Made by a program: the position numbers and the translations under genes. The notes beneath the pieces were generated by a model that ran no database searches, was not told the DNA's origin, and worked only from the letters and a program-made list of their open reading frames with translations. 50,462 bases of DNA, from the NCBI GenBank assembly GCA_964631175.1, contig CAZVWH010000008.1:1-50462 (forward strand). The letters run 5' to 3'. How positions within the stretch are numbered: position 1 is the stretch's first letter; each line of letters opens with the position of its first letter. This DNA is from CAZVWH01 sp964631175. GTDB taxonomy: Bacteria; Planctomycetota; Phycisphaerae; Sedimentisphaerales; Anaerobacaceae. Shown in pieces: positions 8,231 to 16,910 of the stretch.

Positions 8231-8270
8231 TAAATATTTTTTATGTTTAGCCCCCCAATTTATTGGGGGG
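8231..8270. repeat. TAAATA...TTTAG-CCCCC/GGGGG hairpin repeat
   Basis: The copy has TAAATATTTTTTATGTTTAG followed by CCCCCCAAT-tt-ATTGGGGGG. It lies between two divergent genes, so it is not a gene-end terminator. Other copies occur at 37331, 41468, 45461 and 48914. Confidence 0.75.
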
Positions 8271-8393
8271 TTCACAAAACTCAACACTTACGTCAGGACT
8301 AAGTTACATTAAAAAGTTTTCCTGCTGGGAATTCAAGTTATTTTTGCTACAATTGACGGCATAAATCTTGGGCACAGTTGTAAAGATAGGCAA

Positions 8394-9332
8394 ATGAAAT
8401 TAGTTACATATTCGAGAAATCAGTCGGTTTCCTGCGGGATAATCACCGGCGAGGGACTGATTGACATTCCTTCGGTTTGGCAGGGTCCTAATCCGCCTCG
8501 CAGCATAAAAGAAATCCTGCAAAAAGGCCTGGATTGTCTTGGTCGGCTCGCAGAATTATCTGGATCAACCGACATTTTAACTCCACTGGAGCAGGTCAAA
8601 CTCCTTGCCCCGATTCCCCGGCCGGGTAAGATTATCGCACTGGCGGGAAATTACAGCGAACATATAAAAGAAGCGGGCCTTGCGCTTGGTCTGTCGGACT
8701 CACCTCGCAATACTACTGTGCCCAGGCCGTTTCTTATGCCGGCGACAGTGGTAATCGGCCCGGACGAAAAAATACCCTGGCCGACCTACAGCGAACAAAT
8801 CGACTACGAAATTGAGCTGGCGGTAATAATCGGCAAAAAAGCCAAACACGTCGAACCGGGCAGTGCTCTGGAGCATGTTGCTGGCTACACTATTTGTAAC
8901 GATGTTTCCGCCCGCAGCGTGACATTCAAGAAGAATCGCAAGGCACGTCCCTGGGACGAATTTTATGACTGGCTGAACGGTAAATGGGCCGACGGCTTTT
9001 TGCCTATGGGGCCGTACCTTTTAACTAAAGACGAGGTCGCAGAGGTTCAAAATCTTGCGATGCAGCTCAAAGTAAACGGCGAAGCTCGCCAGGAAGCTAA
9101 CACTTCGCAGATGATTTATCCTGTAGCTGATATTGTCTCATTTTTGAGTTACATAATGACGCTCGAGCCTGGCGACGTGATAGCTACCGGCACGCCGTCC
9201 GGTGTAGCTATGGCAACCGGCAGATTCCTACAGCCGGGCGACACCATCGAATGTACAATCGAAAAACTCGGTACTTTAACTAACAAACTGAGTCAGGAAC
9301 CAGCGCAATTTTATGAGCCGCTTGCAGAATAG
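8394..9332 (+). CDS. Fumarylacetoacetate hydrolase (FAH) family protein
   Basis: The 312-residue protein has a short N-terminal domain and a C-terminal FAH catalytic fold from about residue 75. Family features are G-K-I-I-A-L-A-G-N-Y-S-E-H, the metal-binding acidic pattern Y-E-I-E-L-A-V-I-I-G-K, C-N-D-V-S-A-R, and the closing P-G-D-V-I-A-T-G-T-P-S-G-V-A. Members are Mg2+- or Mn2+-dependent hydrolases, isomerases or decarboxylases of beta-keto acids, for example in aromatic catabolism. The substrate cannot be fixed from sequence, and no catabolic partner genes are adjacent. Confidence 0.9.
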   Translation: MKLVTYSRNQSVSCGIITGEGLIDIPSVWQGPNPPRSIKEILQKGLDCLGRLAELSGSTDILTPLEQVKLLAPIPRPGKIIALAGNYSEHIKEAGLALGLSDSPRNTTVPRPFLMPATVVIGPDEKIPWPTYSEQIDYEIELAVIIGKKAKHVEPGSALEHVAGYTICNDVSARSVTFKKNRKARPWDEFYDWLNGKWADGFLPMGPYLLTKDEVAEVQNLAMQLKVNGEARQEANTSQMIYPVADIVSFLSYIMTLEPGDVIATGTPSGVAMATGRFLQPGDTIECTIEKLGTLTNKLSQEPAQFYEPLAE

Positions 9333-9830
9333 AGAAAATATTGTACGGTGCACACACTACCTGATACAAAGGAAAATTTCGTAAAACAGCAGATGCCGAT
9401 ATAAAAAGCTCATAGTCTTTTCGATTAGTCAAAAAGACTATATGCCTAAAATAATTGCATTATTTTTGGTTATGTTCAAATGTTTTCCAACGGAGAGGGG
9501 AACTACCCGCCCTAAAGCGAGGAAAACTCGAGCTGATATTCAATACTTAGCTGCCGTCTCGTATCTCATATCAATCCTGTCTGCAAATAATAGGGCCTGT
9601 CACTGCTTTATAACTGTGTTACCATACAATAATAAAGGGCTATCCTTAATTATTAACCGGGAATAAATTTCTTGCACTTATTGCAGCCTCAAAACATAAT
9701 AACCATCGTTTTGAAGGTAAATACGTATTCAATTCTATACAATGCTGGCGATTATATCTGGAAGTGAAATCGAGAATTAAGATGTGTGAATATAAAATAG
9801 TCATGGACATAAAATAAGGAGGCTCACAAA
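9333..9830. other. Intergenic stretch without a convincing gene
   Basis: An open frame of 74 codons at 9442 has no family resemblance and no good ribosome binding site, so I do not call it. The only clear structure is a perfect 10-bp inverted repeat ATAGTCTTTT/AAAAGACTAT (9412-9421 and 9432-9441) with a 10-base loop. The end of the stretch holds the strong ribosome binding site AAGGAGG (9816-9822) of the next gene. Confidence 0.6.
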
Positions 9831-10613
9831 ATGGATGGAAACCAGAACAAACAAAGTAATTTGGTTGACACAACCGATTGCCTCGAAGCTGTTGGTGTGT
9901 GCAGAGGGTGGAAGAACTTTTTGTTTGTAATTGTGGCACTCTGCCTGCTCTTGCTGCAGTTATCCTTCTGGCTTGTAAATGCCGGTTATGTCAAAACCGA
10001 AACTTTGGAAACTGCATCTACCCTTAGCGGAGAGGAAATAACGCCGTCTATAGTAAAACAAATTGTCAAGCCTCTGGAGGAAAACGAAACAAAACAATTG
10101 GTCGGAGAACCGAATAAAATTGAAGAAGCTACGGAAAGGAAGACTGCAAGTGAATCAATTGCCAGCGAAGAGAAGCCACAGTCATCAAAGCAAACAAATT
10201 TATTCGACATAAAAGTAAAGCATATCAACTGGATTGTCCGATTCTGCAACTTTGTACTTATCTTAGCGGCCATGCTCTATTGCCTTACATTGTTGTTTTG
10301 CTTAAAAATCTCGCTGCTCGGCAGGCTCGGCGGCATAAACCATATCTGCCGGGCATTTTTCCTCTCGCTGGTTATGGTTGTTCTTCTGCTACCATGGCAG
10401 AGGTTCTTTAGTAATATTATTGTGGGAGCGATGTACACTCCTGACGAGCTGGTAAAGTGGTGTACTGCCGAGAGAACCGGCATATTTAATACGTTTTTTC
10501 ACTATTTGCGGTTCACCGGCTATTGGCTGTTGATTATACTATTTCTTGTCTTCTCACAGTTACGAAGTTCCCGCTGGACAAAGGCGATTCTTCGTCGGCT
10601 CGAAGTATTATAA
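9831..10613 (+). CDS. Integral membrane protein of unknown function
   Basis: The 260-residue protein starts after a textbook ribosome binding site (AAGGAGG, eight bases before the ATG). It has one transmembrane segment at about residues 28-50. A hydrophilic, Glu/Lys/Thr-rich loop follows (about 55-125) that looks disordered. Three more membrane segments lie at about 132-156, 170-188 and 225-245. I do not recognise a family, and the flanking genes give no clue. A candidate terminator lies about 100 bases downstream. Confidence 0.75.
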   Translation: MDGNQNKQSNLVDTTDCLEAVGVCRGWKNFLFVIVALCLLLLQLSFWLVNAGYVKTETLETASTLSGEEITPSIVKQIVKPLEENETKQLVGEPNKIEEATERKTASESIASEEKPQSSKQTNLFDIKVKHINWIVRFCNFVLILAAMLYCLTLLFCLKISLLGRLGGINHICRAFFLSLVMVVLLLPWQRFFSNIIVGAMYTPDELVKWCTAERTGIFNTFFHYLRFTGYWLLIILFLVFSQLRSSRWTKAILRRLEVL

Positions 10614-10710
10614 AAAAGGCCTTAAAATAGATTACGAAGTGCAAACCACTATCGAGGGCTCGCCTGAAGCGGAATAATAGGACCTGCTTCGCAGGAACAT
10701 GTCTTACTCT

Positions 10711-10733
10711 GTGGATAACATATCCACTCTTTT
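10711..10733 (+). terminator. Candidate intrinsic terminator
   Basis: GTGGATA-aca-TATCCAC (10711-10727) is followed by TCTTTTTG. It lies 98 bases after the membrane protein gene on the same strand and in front of the convergent ccdA fragment. Confidence 0.6.
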
Positions 10734-10797
10734 TGTACTTTGCACTTTTCCTGTGTGTAAGATGACAACAAGTGAAGCTGAGGCAGGCGGAGTGGCC

Positions 10798-11103
10798 TTA
10801 CTTGGCAATGTAAATGAGGTATAAGCCGCAAAGAATAATTGCGGTACCACATATCCTCTTGACTATCAGTGTCGCTTTGGATTTTTCATTCCAGTTCATA
10901 TAATGCTGAACAAGCTCAGTGCAGGTACCGGCAATCACTATGACAGAGCAATGCCCAACACCATAAGCCAAAAGTAGGATGACGCCATAAGTTAAGCTCG
11001 ATGAAGCAACTTTAAATGTTACGCCGAGCATGGGAGCCATATATGCAAAGGAGCATGGGCCCAGAGCAATACCCGGTGCCATAAGCTGGAGGTAAAATAA
11101 CAC
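10798..11103 (-). pseudogene. ccdA, 5'-truncated remnant
   Basis: The open frame encodes 101 residues from a GTG. They correspond to only the second half of a CcdA/DsbD-type thiol-disulfide transmembrane protein: G-P-C-S-F-A-Y-M-A-P-M-L-G, then G-H-C-S-V-I-V-I-A-G-T, with three membrane segments. Full CcdA proteins have six helices and about 220-240 residues, with one redox cysteine in each half. The first half is absent: an in-frame stop lies two codons upstream and the thioredoxin gene ends 12 bases away. CcdA passes electrons across the membrane to periplasmic thiol proteins. A single-half product is unlikely to work unless it dimerises, so I call it a remnant. Confidence 0.75.
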
Positions 11104-11115
11104 TATCTGTCAAGC

Positions 11116-11349
11116 TTACATAAGCATTTTTTTGATTTCATTCGGCGGAACAACTTTGCCGGCGCTCTTTACTTGGCCATCTATCGCCAGAGCCGGCGTC
11201 ACCATTACGCCGAATTTCATAATTTCGTTTATCTCAGTAATCTTTTCCAGCGAGTATTCAATGCCCAAATCTTTAGCCGCAGCCTCAGCATTTTCAGCTA
11301 ACTTCTTGCATTTGGGACAGCCAGTACCAAGAATCTGTATTTTTTTCAT
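11116..11349 (-). CDS. Small thioredoxin-like redox protein
   Basis: The 77-residue protein begins at the ATG at 11349, eight bases after GGGAGGA; the longer open frame upstream runs through the permease gene and is not real. It has the thioredoxin-like redox site G-C-P-K-C (C11, C14) and the cis-proline region M-V-T-P-A-L. It matches the small archaeal/bacterial glutaredoxin-like redox-active disulfide protein family. It sits between a metal(loid) permease and the ccdA fragment, a neighbourhood that suggests thiol reduction tied to metal or arsenic handling. Confidence 0.9.
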   Translation of the reverse strand: MKKIQILGTGCPKCKKLAENAEAAAKDLGIEYSLEKITEINEIMKFGVMVTPALAIDGQVKSAGKVVPPNEIKKMLM

Positions 11350-11378
11350 ATCGTCCTCCCGCAAATTGCTTTCAAGCT

Positions 11379-12689
11379 CTATCCCCAAAACGTACCGAAT
11401 AGCACCCCAACAATTGTAGACATAACTACTACCAGAACAATAAACACAACGGTCCTGGCATTTCCCATAACTCTGCGGATAACCAGGATGCTTGGTAGTG
11501 ACAGTGCGGGCCCTGCCAGAAGTAACGCCAATACCGGCCCATTGTGCATGCCCAAATTCATCAGTGCCTGCGTGATAGGAATCTCGGTCAGTGTGGCAAA
11601 ATACCAAAACGCACCGATAACACTTGCGACAAGATTACTCCGCAGGCTGTTGTCGCCCACCCACTGTGATACCTGCTTTTCCGGCAGCAGGACACTAACA
11701 AATCCGACTATAAACACTCCGCCATACAATAGCGGCACGAGCAGCTTGGTAAATTCCCATGTGTTATTCATCCATTCGTGAAGCTCGTCCCGCTCGAACC
11801 ACCGCCAGGCCATGACAAGAACTGCCAAGCCGCATAGACCTGCAAGGTACCATCTGATGTGATGTAGTTGTATGACCCAGGTCTTTTGCTCCTGCATATC
11901 TGCGATCTCGGTTTTTTGTAGCTCAATCTTGTCCCCTGTTTTGTTTTCACCGAGGTCTTCTTCGAGCTGAAATCGAACGGCGTCTTTCGTCTCGTGAATG
12001 ACCACAGCCTTGAACTGTCGGCCATCGGTAGTCTTTACAGTGACATTGCCGGGATTGTACCAGTCGCTGAAAACAAGAAACAGAATCATACAAGCCAGGA
12101 ACAGGACGGTCTTGGCGATGTGACGTCGGGACTTTTCCGGCTCTGGTACTTGAAGGGCAGCTTCTACCTTTGCTCGCTCACCCTTGCGAAATATAACTGC
12201 CATAAGCAATCCGATAATTACCGAAAAGGCCACAGCACCTATAAATCGGCCTGCCCCGATGGGAAAACCTAAGACGCGGGCGCTTAAAAAAATCGCCAAA
12301 ATATTTATGCCGGGCCCTGAATATAGAAAGGCTGTAGCCGGACCGAGACCTGCTCCGAGATTGTAGATGCCCGCAAACATAGGCAGCACACTACATGAGC
12401 AAACAGCCAAGACGCAACCGGCGACTGATGCCACGGCGTAGGCTAAAACAGGATTGGCGTTGGGACCCAGATAACGCGTTACTGAAGCTTGGGACAGGAA
12501 AGTGATAATTGCTCCTGCGATGAATAAAGCCGGCACAACACAAGCCAATGTGTGATTGCGGGCGTACCACTGCAACAGCCGAAATGATTCCTGTATGGCT
12601 TGCTGAATCTTAGGATTACCTAATGGCAGAAAATAAGCCACAAGAAAGATACAGGCCAACGCTGCAGAGATCTTCAGCTCTCGCTTCAT
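11379..12689 (-). CDS. ArsP/DUF318-type permease
   Basis: The 436-residue membrane protein has two sets of about four helices. The first contains the conserved C-S-C-S-V-L-P and S-G-P-G-I-N elements (about residues 95-135), the second A-L-L-L-A-G-P-A-L-S-L-P-S (near 385-400). The sets are separated by a soluble loop (about 205-265) with a small beta-rich segment. Family members export trivalent organoarsenicals or other soft metals; the substrate here is not fixed. It lies in the same direction as an ArsR repressor upstream and a thioredoxin-like gene 29 bases downstream, so they form one resistance or homeostasis cluster. A terminator-like hairpin separates it from arsR. Confidence 0.88.
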   Translation of the reverse strand: MKRELKISAALACIFLVAYFLPLGNPKIQQAIQESFRLLQWYARNHTLACVVPALFIAGAIITFLSQASVTRYLGPNANPVLAYAVASVAGCVLAVCSCSVLPMFAGIYNLGAGLGPATAFLYSGPGINILAIFLSARVLGFPIGAGRFIGAVAFSVIIGLLMAVIFRKGERAKVEAALQVPEPEKSRRHIAKTVLFLACMILFLVFSDWYNPGNVTVKTTDGRQFKAVVIHETKDAVRFQLEEDLGENKTGDKIELQKTEIADMQEQKTWVIQLHHIRWYLAGLCGLAVLVMAWRWFERDELHEWMNNTWEFTKLLVPLLYGGVFIVGFVSVLLPEKQVSQWVGDNSLRSNLVASVIGAFWYFATLTEIPITQALMNLGMHNGPVLALLLAGPALSLPSILVIRRVMGNARTVVFIVLVVVMSTIVGVLFGTFWG

Positions 12690-12748
12690 ATTTTCCCTTC
12701 GTTTATATATGTCTATATGACCATTTAATCACATTGTGTTATAAAATA

Positions 12749-12786
12749 AAAGCGCGGTCGAAGCCCCCCAGTGCCGACCACGCTTT
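12749..12786 (-). terminator. Terminator after the ArsR gene
   Basis: On the minus strand AAAGCGTGGTCG pairs with CGACCGCGCTTT (one G-T pair) and is followed by TATTTTAT. It starts directly after the arsR stop codon, so the permease may need readthrough or a separate promoter at about 12690-12745. Confidence 0.7.
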
Positions 12787-13122
12787 CTAAATAGCTTTCA
12801 GAAGTTTCTCGTTTTCCTTTGCCTGCTGCTTCAGGACTCCGATGACACAAGAAAAGAATTCAAGAATGCAGGTACACTTAAGTCTGTATATCACCTTGAG
12901 TCCTTCTTTTCGATAATCCAGCACACCTGCGTTAACCATTACCGAGAGATGACGTGAGACGTTCGAGCGTTCGGAGCTGATGTGTTCGGCGATGTCGCAA
13001 ACGCATTGTTCGCCATCTTTTAGAAAATCTATAATTGCGATCCGCAGTGGATGAGCTATCGCCTTTGCAACCTCTGCCTGTTTCTCAAACAACATTTTTT
13101 TCTGCCTGTTCAACATAGACAA
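12787..13122 (-). CDS. ArsR-family metal-responsive repressor
   Basis: The 111-residue winged-helix protein has the ArsR/SmtB core: A-H-P-L-R-I-A-I-I-D-F-L, then C-V-C-D (metal-site cysteines near residue 41), then the recognition helix E-R-S-N-V-S-R-H-L-S-V-M. Two more cysteines lie near residues 83-85 (K-C-T-C). Vicinal cysteines of this sort bind As(III), Sb(III) or similar soft metals and release the DNA. A perfect inverted repeat just upstream of its start is the likely operator, giving autoregulation. Confidence 0.92.
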   Translation of the reverse strand: MSMLNRQKKMLFEKQAEVAKAIAHPLRIAIIDFLKDGEQCVCDIAEHISSERSNVSRHLSVMVNAGVLDYRKEGLKVIYRLKCTCILEFFSCVIGVLKQQAKENEKLLKAI

Positions 13123-13135
13123 ACCTCAAAACTAA

Positions 13136-13167
13136 ATTACTATATAATTATATACTCATATAGTAAT
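13136..13167. promoter_or_regulatory. Likely ArsR operator, perfect inverted repeat
   Basis: ATTACTATAT (13136-13145) and ATATAGTAAT (13158-13167) are perfect inverted complements separated by 12 AT-rich bases. They lie 14 bases upstream of the repressor gene's start. The dyad size and place fit an ArsR binding site over the promoter. Confidence 0.65.
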
Positions 13168-13289
13168 ATTTTGTTCGGAAAATCACGAATTTTTGGAAAT
13201 TTTAAGAAAACATTTGTTTTTGTTTGACAGAGATAGTGATACAATATAAAATGGTTTGTGCAAAAAACTGGTTTTTGGGAGATAATAAA

Positions 13290-13991
13290 ATGTCTGACGA
13301 TATTGAGAAAGAGAAAACAAAAGCTGAATTGGAGAATTTAGGTTGGCTGGTGGACCAATACGCCCAGAGCCGGTCACTGGGTTTGGCTGTGCCACTGGTG
13401 GCTGTAGTTATAATTGCGGTTTTACTGGTGGGCTCAAGAGAGCTGCTGTCATGGAAGACGGCGTGGTGGTCAATTGCAATAGTCTTCTTAGTGGAAGCAT
13501 GGATATTGATTGGAAGTATTTGGCTTTACTTCAAGCTATGGCCCAAGTACGGGAATTTCTTCTACAAAAGGGATGGGAAAATAAAATTGGAACAAGAGAG
13601 AGTTCCGATATGGGCGTGGGCTACGTATGCGTTCACATTCATAGGACCGGCGGTGCTAAACGAATTAGAAATGCTATCGGTTCGCTGGGCTTTGGCGATG
13701 GCATTGGCATCGCTTGGCATTTTTATCCTTTACTTGGGTAAAAAACAAAAGGAAATAGCATTAGGGGTTGTGTACGGGCTGCTGTGTTTAGCTGAAGCAG
13801 TAGCTACCGCAGTGGGTGTCCCTGCTCCCTTTGTGGAGAGGCATTCATATTTTGCATCGCTAATGGTTTATATAATTGGAGCCGGATTGATTACGATGGT
13901 GGTGGTTCATATATATAATCGCAAAGTTCTGCGCAGGATAAAAGAAACGAGGCCGTTCGGTGAGCAAGAGGCAAATAAATCAGGTACATAA
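13290..13991 (+). CDS. Multi-pass membrane protein
   Basis: I choose the ATG at 13290 (M-S-D-D-I-E-K-E-K), which follows GGGAG at a good distance; the frame is open 22 codons further but without such a site. The 233-residue product has about six membrane helices and few polar features. Family unknown. Its end overlaps the next gene, which encodes a winged-helix regulator, by 32 bases, so the two are surely translated from one message. By analogy with other membrane-protein/regulator pairs it may be a sensor or target of that regulator; this is a guess. Confidence 0.78.
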   Translation: MSDDIEKEKTKAELENLGWLVDQYAQSRSLGLAVPLVAVVIIAVLLVGSRELLSWKTAWWSIAIVFLVEAWILIGSIWLYFKLWPKYGNFFYKRDGKIKLEQERVPIWAWATYAFTFIGPAVLNELEMLSVRWALAMALASLGIFILYLGKKQKEIALGVVYGLLCLAEAVATAVGVPAPFVERHSYFASLMVYIIGAGLITMVVVHIYNRKVLRRIKETRPFGEQEANKSGT

Positions 13992-14265
13992 CAGCATTAA
14001 CAGGGTTGTGCATGAGCCGGTTCGGCTGGCAATTTTGAAGATTCTAATATCAGCCAAAGAGGTTGATTTTAATTTTCTGCTAACCGTGCTGGGCGTGACA
14101 AAAGGAAATTTAGCAACTCATACAAATACGCTTGAATCGGCCGGTCTGATCGAGGTCAAAAAGGAATTTCGCGGCAAGATTCCACACACATCATACAGGA
14201 TTACAAAGACAGGCCGGGCCGAGTTTCAAAAATACTGGGAGAACATGAAAGCTCTTGCACCATAA
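13960..14265 (+). CDS. Winged-helix transcriptional regulator (HTH_34/MarR-like)
   Basis: The 101-residue protein starts at a GTG within the preceding gene. The sequence H-E-P-V-R-L-A-I-L-K-I-L is followed by F-N-F-L-L-T-V-L-G-V-T-K-G-N-L-A-T-H (helix-turn-helix) and a wing with Y-R-I-T-K-T-G-R. This pattern fits the short DNA-binding proteins of the HTH_34 type that pair with membrane proteins. There is no ligand domain. It probably regulates its own operon and perhaps the M23 peptidase gene 73 bases downstream. Confidence 0.85.
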   Translation: MSKRQINQVHNSINRVVHEPVRLAILKILISAKEVDFNFLLTVLGVTKGNLATHTNTLESAGLIEVKKEFRGKIPHTSYRITKTGRAEFQKYWENMKALAP

Positions 14266-14338
14266 TAAATGCTCTCCGAGAATGAACTGGTAGGATAACC
14301 GAAAGAAGAAGGTAATCGATAAATAGGAGGTATGTAAA

Positions 14339-15316
14339 ATGAAGAGATGTCTTGCGGTGTTAGTTCTGTTGTTGGCAACTTCAGCTTTGGCTGAAGAAAA
14401 TGCAGAGGGCCGATTTGAAAAAGTTGTCAGCAGAATGGTCAAAGCAATCAATGAAGGAAATCCCGCTGACATTGGAAGCGATTTTGACAAGACAATGGAG
14501 GATTTTTTTCCGTTAGAGAAGCGCAAGCCATTCTTAGAGAACCTGTTAGCCCAATATGGCAAAATCCAAGAGCTTGAAGAGCCACGACTGGCTCAACCAG
14601 GCCAGGCAATCTTTGTTGCGCACTGCGAACGTGGAGCTTTGGACATCACAGTTTGGCTGGACGACAATGACAAGGTTATTGGATTATTGTTCCTGCCACA
14701 TAAGCCGGATATACCTGTTCCGGAGAAAAACGAAACTAATCTATCGCTTCCTTTCAAAGGCAATTGGCTTGTTTTCTGGGGCGGGGACACTAAAGAGCTG
14801 AATCTACATCACGATACTCCCAACCAAAAGTTTGCTTTCGATTTTCTCGGTGTTGACGAACAGGGAAAAACAGGCAAGGGCCAAGCCCAGGTAAGTGAAG
14901 ATTACTTTGCGTTCGGCAGGGAAATTTTAGCGCCAGCCGAGGGAGTTGTAACGGATGTCATCAATGGCGTTAGAGATAACATCCCTGGCTCTATGAATCC
15001 GTATTCGGCATTAGGAAATGCGGTTTTTATTCAGCACAGCGAATACGAAGTGTCGATACTGGCTCATCTAAAATTCGGCAGTATTAAGGTAAAAGTCGGC
15101 GACAAAGTCAAAAGGGGGCAGATAATAGGTCTGTGCGGAAACTCCGGCAACTCTTCGGAACCGCACCTGCATTATCACCTTCAAAATACTCCTATAATAC
15201 AGGATGGAACAGGGATCAAGTGTTACTTCGAACAAGTGACCTTGCTGAAGAAGGGCAAGGAAAAGTTGGAGACAGATTATTCCCCGGTGAAAGGTGATAT
15301 CGTATTCACAAAGTAA
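14339..15316 (+). CDS. Secreted M23-family metallopeptidase
   Basis: The 325-residue protein starts after AGGAGG. It has a signal peptide (about 1-18), an N-terminal alpha-beta domain like those preceding secreted hydrolases (about 25-125), and a C-terminal LytM/M23 domain. Zinc-site elements are F-A-F-D-F near residue 167 and the closing H-L-H-Y-H-L, preceded by G-N-S-G-N-S-S-E-P. M23 enzymes cut peptide bridges of peptidoglycan or related polymers. It follows the membrane protein/regulator pair and may be part of that unit. Confidence 0.88.
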   Translation: MKRCLAVLVLLLATSALAEENAEGRFEKVVSRMVKAINEGNPADIGSDFDKTMEDFFPLEKRKPFLENLLAQYGKIQELEEPRLAQPGQAIFVAHCERGALDITVWLDDNDKVIGLLFLPHKPDIPVPEKNETNLSLPFKGNWLVFWGGDTKELNLHHDTPNQKFAFDFLGVDEQGKTGKGQAQVSEDYFAFGREILAPAEGVVTDVINGVRDNIPGSMNPYSALGNAVFIQHSEYEVSILAHLKFGSIKVKVGDKVKRGQIIGLCGNSGNSSEPHLHYHLQNTPIIQDGTGIKCYFEQVTLLKKGKEKLETDYSPVKGDIVFTK

Positions 15317-15340
15317 GCTTGGCTGACATAGGTTGAGGAA

Positions 15341-16858
15341 TCAGTATTTTTTTCTGAACCTGGCGGTGGGGATATTGAGGAGCTTGCGATACTTCGCAAC
15401 GGTTCGTCTGGCCAGGTTATTGATGCCGGCCTCTGCTAATTTCTGACGGATTTGGTCGTCGCTTAACGGCTTGGTTTTATCTTCCGCATCGATAATTTCC
15501 TGCAGCTTAGCCCTTATTGCTTCCCAACTGTGAGCTTGGCCGTCCTTGTCTTGCATTCCGCCGCTGAAGAATTTTCGCAGTGGCAACACCCCCCAGGAGC
15601 ACTGTACATATTTGCCTGCAACTGCTCGTGAAACCGTAGCCAAGTGCACTCCAACATCATCTGCAACTTTTGACATTGGAAGCGGCCGAAGATACAAAGG
15701 GCCTCTGTCAAAAAAGTCCCTCTGGTGTTTCACAACTGATTTTGTCACTCTCAATAGCGTATTTTTTCGCTGCTCTATCGCATCTATTATCCATTGAGCT
15801 GAGCGGATGTTGTTGTGCAAAAACTTCCTTGTTTCCTCACCGACTTTGGTGTCTTTTACCATTTTTGTATAGTAGCTGCTTAGTTTTAAGCTCGGTAGAT
15901 CGGGGTCGGCCAATTGTATTGAATAATCACCCGAATTATCGGAGGATTCTACAACTACATCAGGAGTAATAGGATGGTTTCGGTCTCGGCCGACCTGCAG
16001 TCCCGGTGAGGTATCCAGCTTGCTCAGCCGTTTAATGGCCTCGTTGATTCTGTCGATGCTGCAATTCATCTTCTTGGCAATATCCGGCAGGCGATTCTCC
16101 AGAAGCTCATCCATATATTCAGCTATCAGGTGAGTTTCAAAACTCATATCTGGATTCCCATTTTGCTTTTCTTTTGCAAAATAGGATCCCTCTTCGCTGC
16201 TCTGGGCCAACTGGATAAGCAGGCACTCTTTTAGGTCGCGTGCACCAACACCAGCAGGCTCTAATTTTTGCACTAACAACAGGGCCTTTTTCAAATCATC
16301 AAAGGTAAAGCCGTTTTTGTCTTTGTTGTGCAACTGCTCTAATCTTACGGTCAGATATCCCCTGTCGTCGATGTAATCTATTATCATACTGCCGGCTTTT
16401 TTCACGGGCTCTTCGGCATCGACTAACCGCCACTGCTCTGTCAAATGCTCGTTGAGTGACTTAGGAGGCGCTGCCGTATTTTTTATAGCCTCGAGTTTCC
16501 TGTCAGGCTCGTCTGTTCGCCTACGCGAGTAGAAGGGTCCCGCTTGCTCTATATACTCTTTAAACTCGCCATCCAGGCTTTCCAGCCTTTCAAAGTCTTC
16601 AACCTTGTTGTTGTCCGTGTCAACAACCAAGTCTTTTTCGCTTATATCCTCTTCCGGAGTTTCTCGTTCGGTCGTCTCGGCCTCTTCGGTGTTTGAAGGC
16701 TCAGCCATTTCCAGAACAGGATTGTTATTCAACTCCTGCTCGATCCTTCCCTGAAGTGCGAGGATTGGAAGCTGAAGAATCTCCATTGATTGAATCATAT
16801 GCGGAGCGAGCTTCATTCGCTGCTCCATTCGCATCTGGCCTGTCATCTCCAGCTTCAT
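15341..16858 (-). CDS. rpoN: RNA polymerase sigma-54 factor
   Basis: The 505-residue protein has the Q/L-rich activator-interacting region I (M-K-L-A-P-H-M-I-Q-S-M-E-I-L-Q-L-P). An acidic region II lies at about 55-110, then the core-binding region. The DNA-binding C-terminus has a helix-turn-helix and the RpoN box A-R-R-T-V-A-K-Y-R at residues 483-491. It directs RNA polymerase to -24/-12 promoters and needs AAA+ activators, none of which is in the window. Its downstream neighbour ends convergently 24 bases away. Confidence 0.96.
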   Translation of the reverse strand: MKLEMTGQMRMEQRMKLAPHMIQSMEILQLPILALQGRIEQELNNNPVLEMAEPSNTEEAETTERETPEEDISEKDLVVDTDNNKVEDFERLESLDGEFKEYIEQAGPFYSRRRTDEPDRKLEAIKNTAAPPKSLNEHLTEQWRLVDAEEPVKKAGSMIIDYIDDRGYLTVRLEQLHNKDKNGFTFDDLKKALLLVQKLEPAGVGARDLKECLLIQLAQSSEEGSYFAKEKQNGNPDMSFETHLIAEYMDELLENRLPDIAKKMNCSIDRINEAIKRLSKLDTSPGLQVGRDRNHPITPDVVVESSDNSGDYSIQLADPDLPSLKLSSYYTKMVKDTKVGEETRKFLHNNIRSAQWIIDAIEQRKNTLLRVTKSVVKHQRDFFDRGPLYLRPLPMSKVADDVGVHLATVSRAVAGKYVQCSWGVLPLRKFFSGGMQDKDGQAHSWEAIRAKLQEIIDAEDKTKPLSDDQIRQKLAEAGINNLARRTVAKYRKLLNIPTARFRKKY

Positions 16859-16910
16859 ACAAGTGCCTGAAAAAACTTTTTGTTATTATTCCATTTAGAA
16901 ATAGGTAACA

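Noticed and set aside
9442..9666. 74-codon open frame after the FAH gene
   Set aside because: No family resemblance, no ribosome binding site, and it begins inside an inverted repeat.
11349..11607. 163-residue version of the thioredoxin gene
   Set aside because: The extra N-terminal 86 residues are an out-of-frame reading of the permease gene's 3' part; a good ribosome binding site precedes the ATG at 11349.
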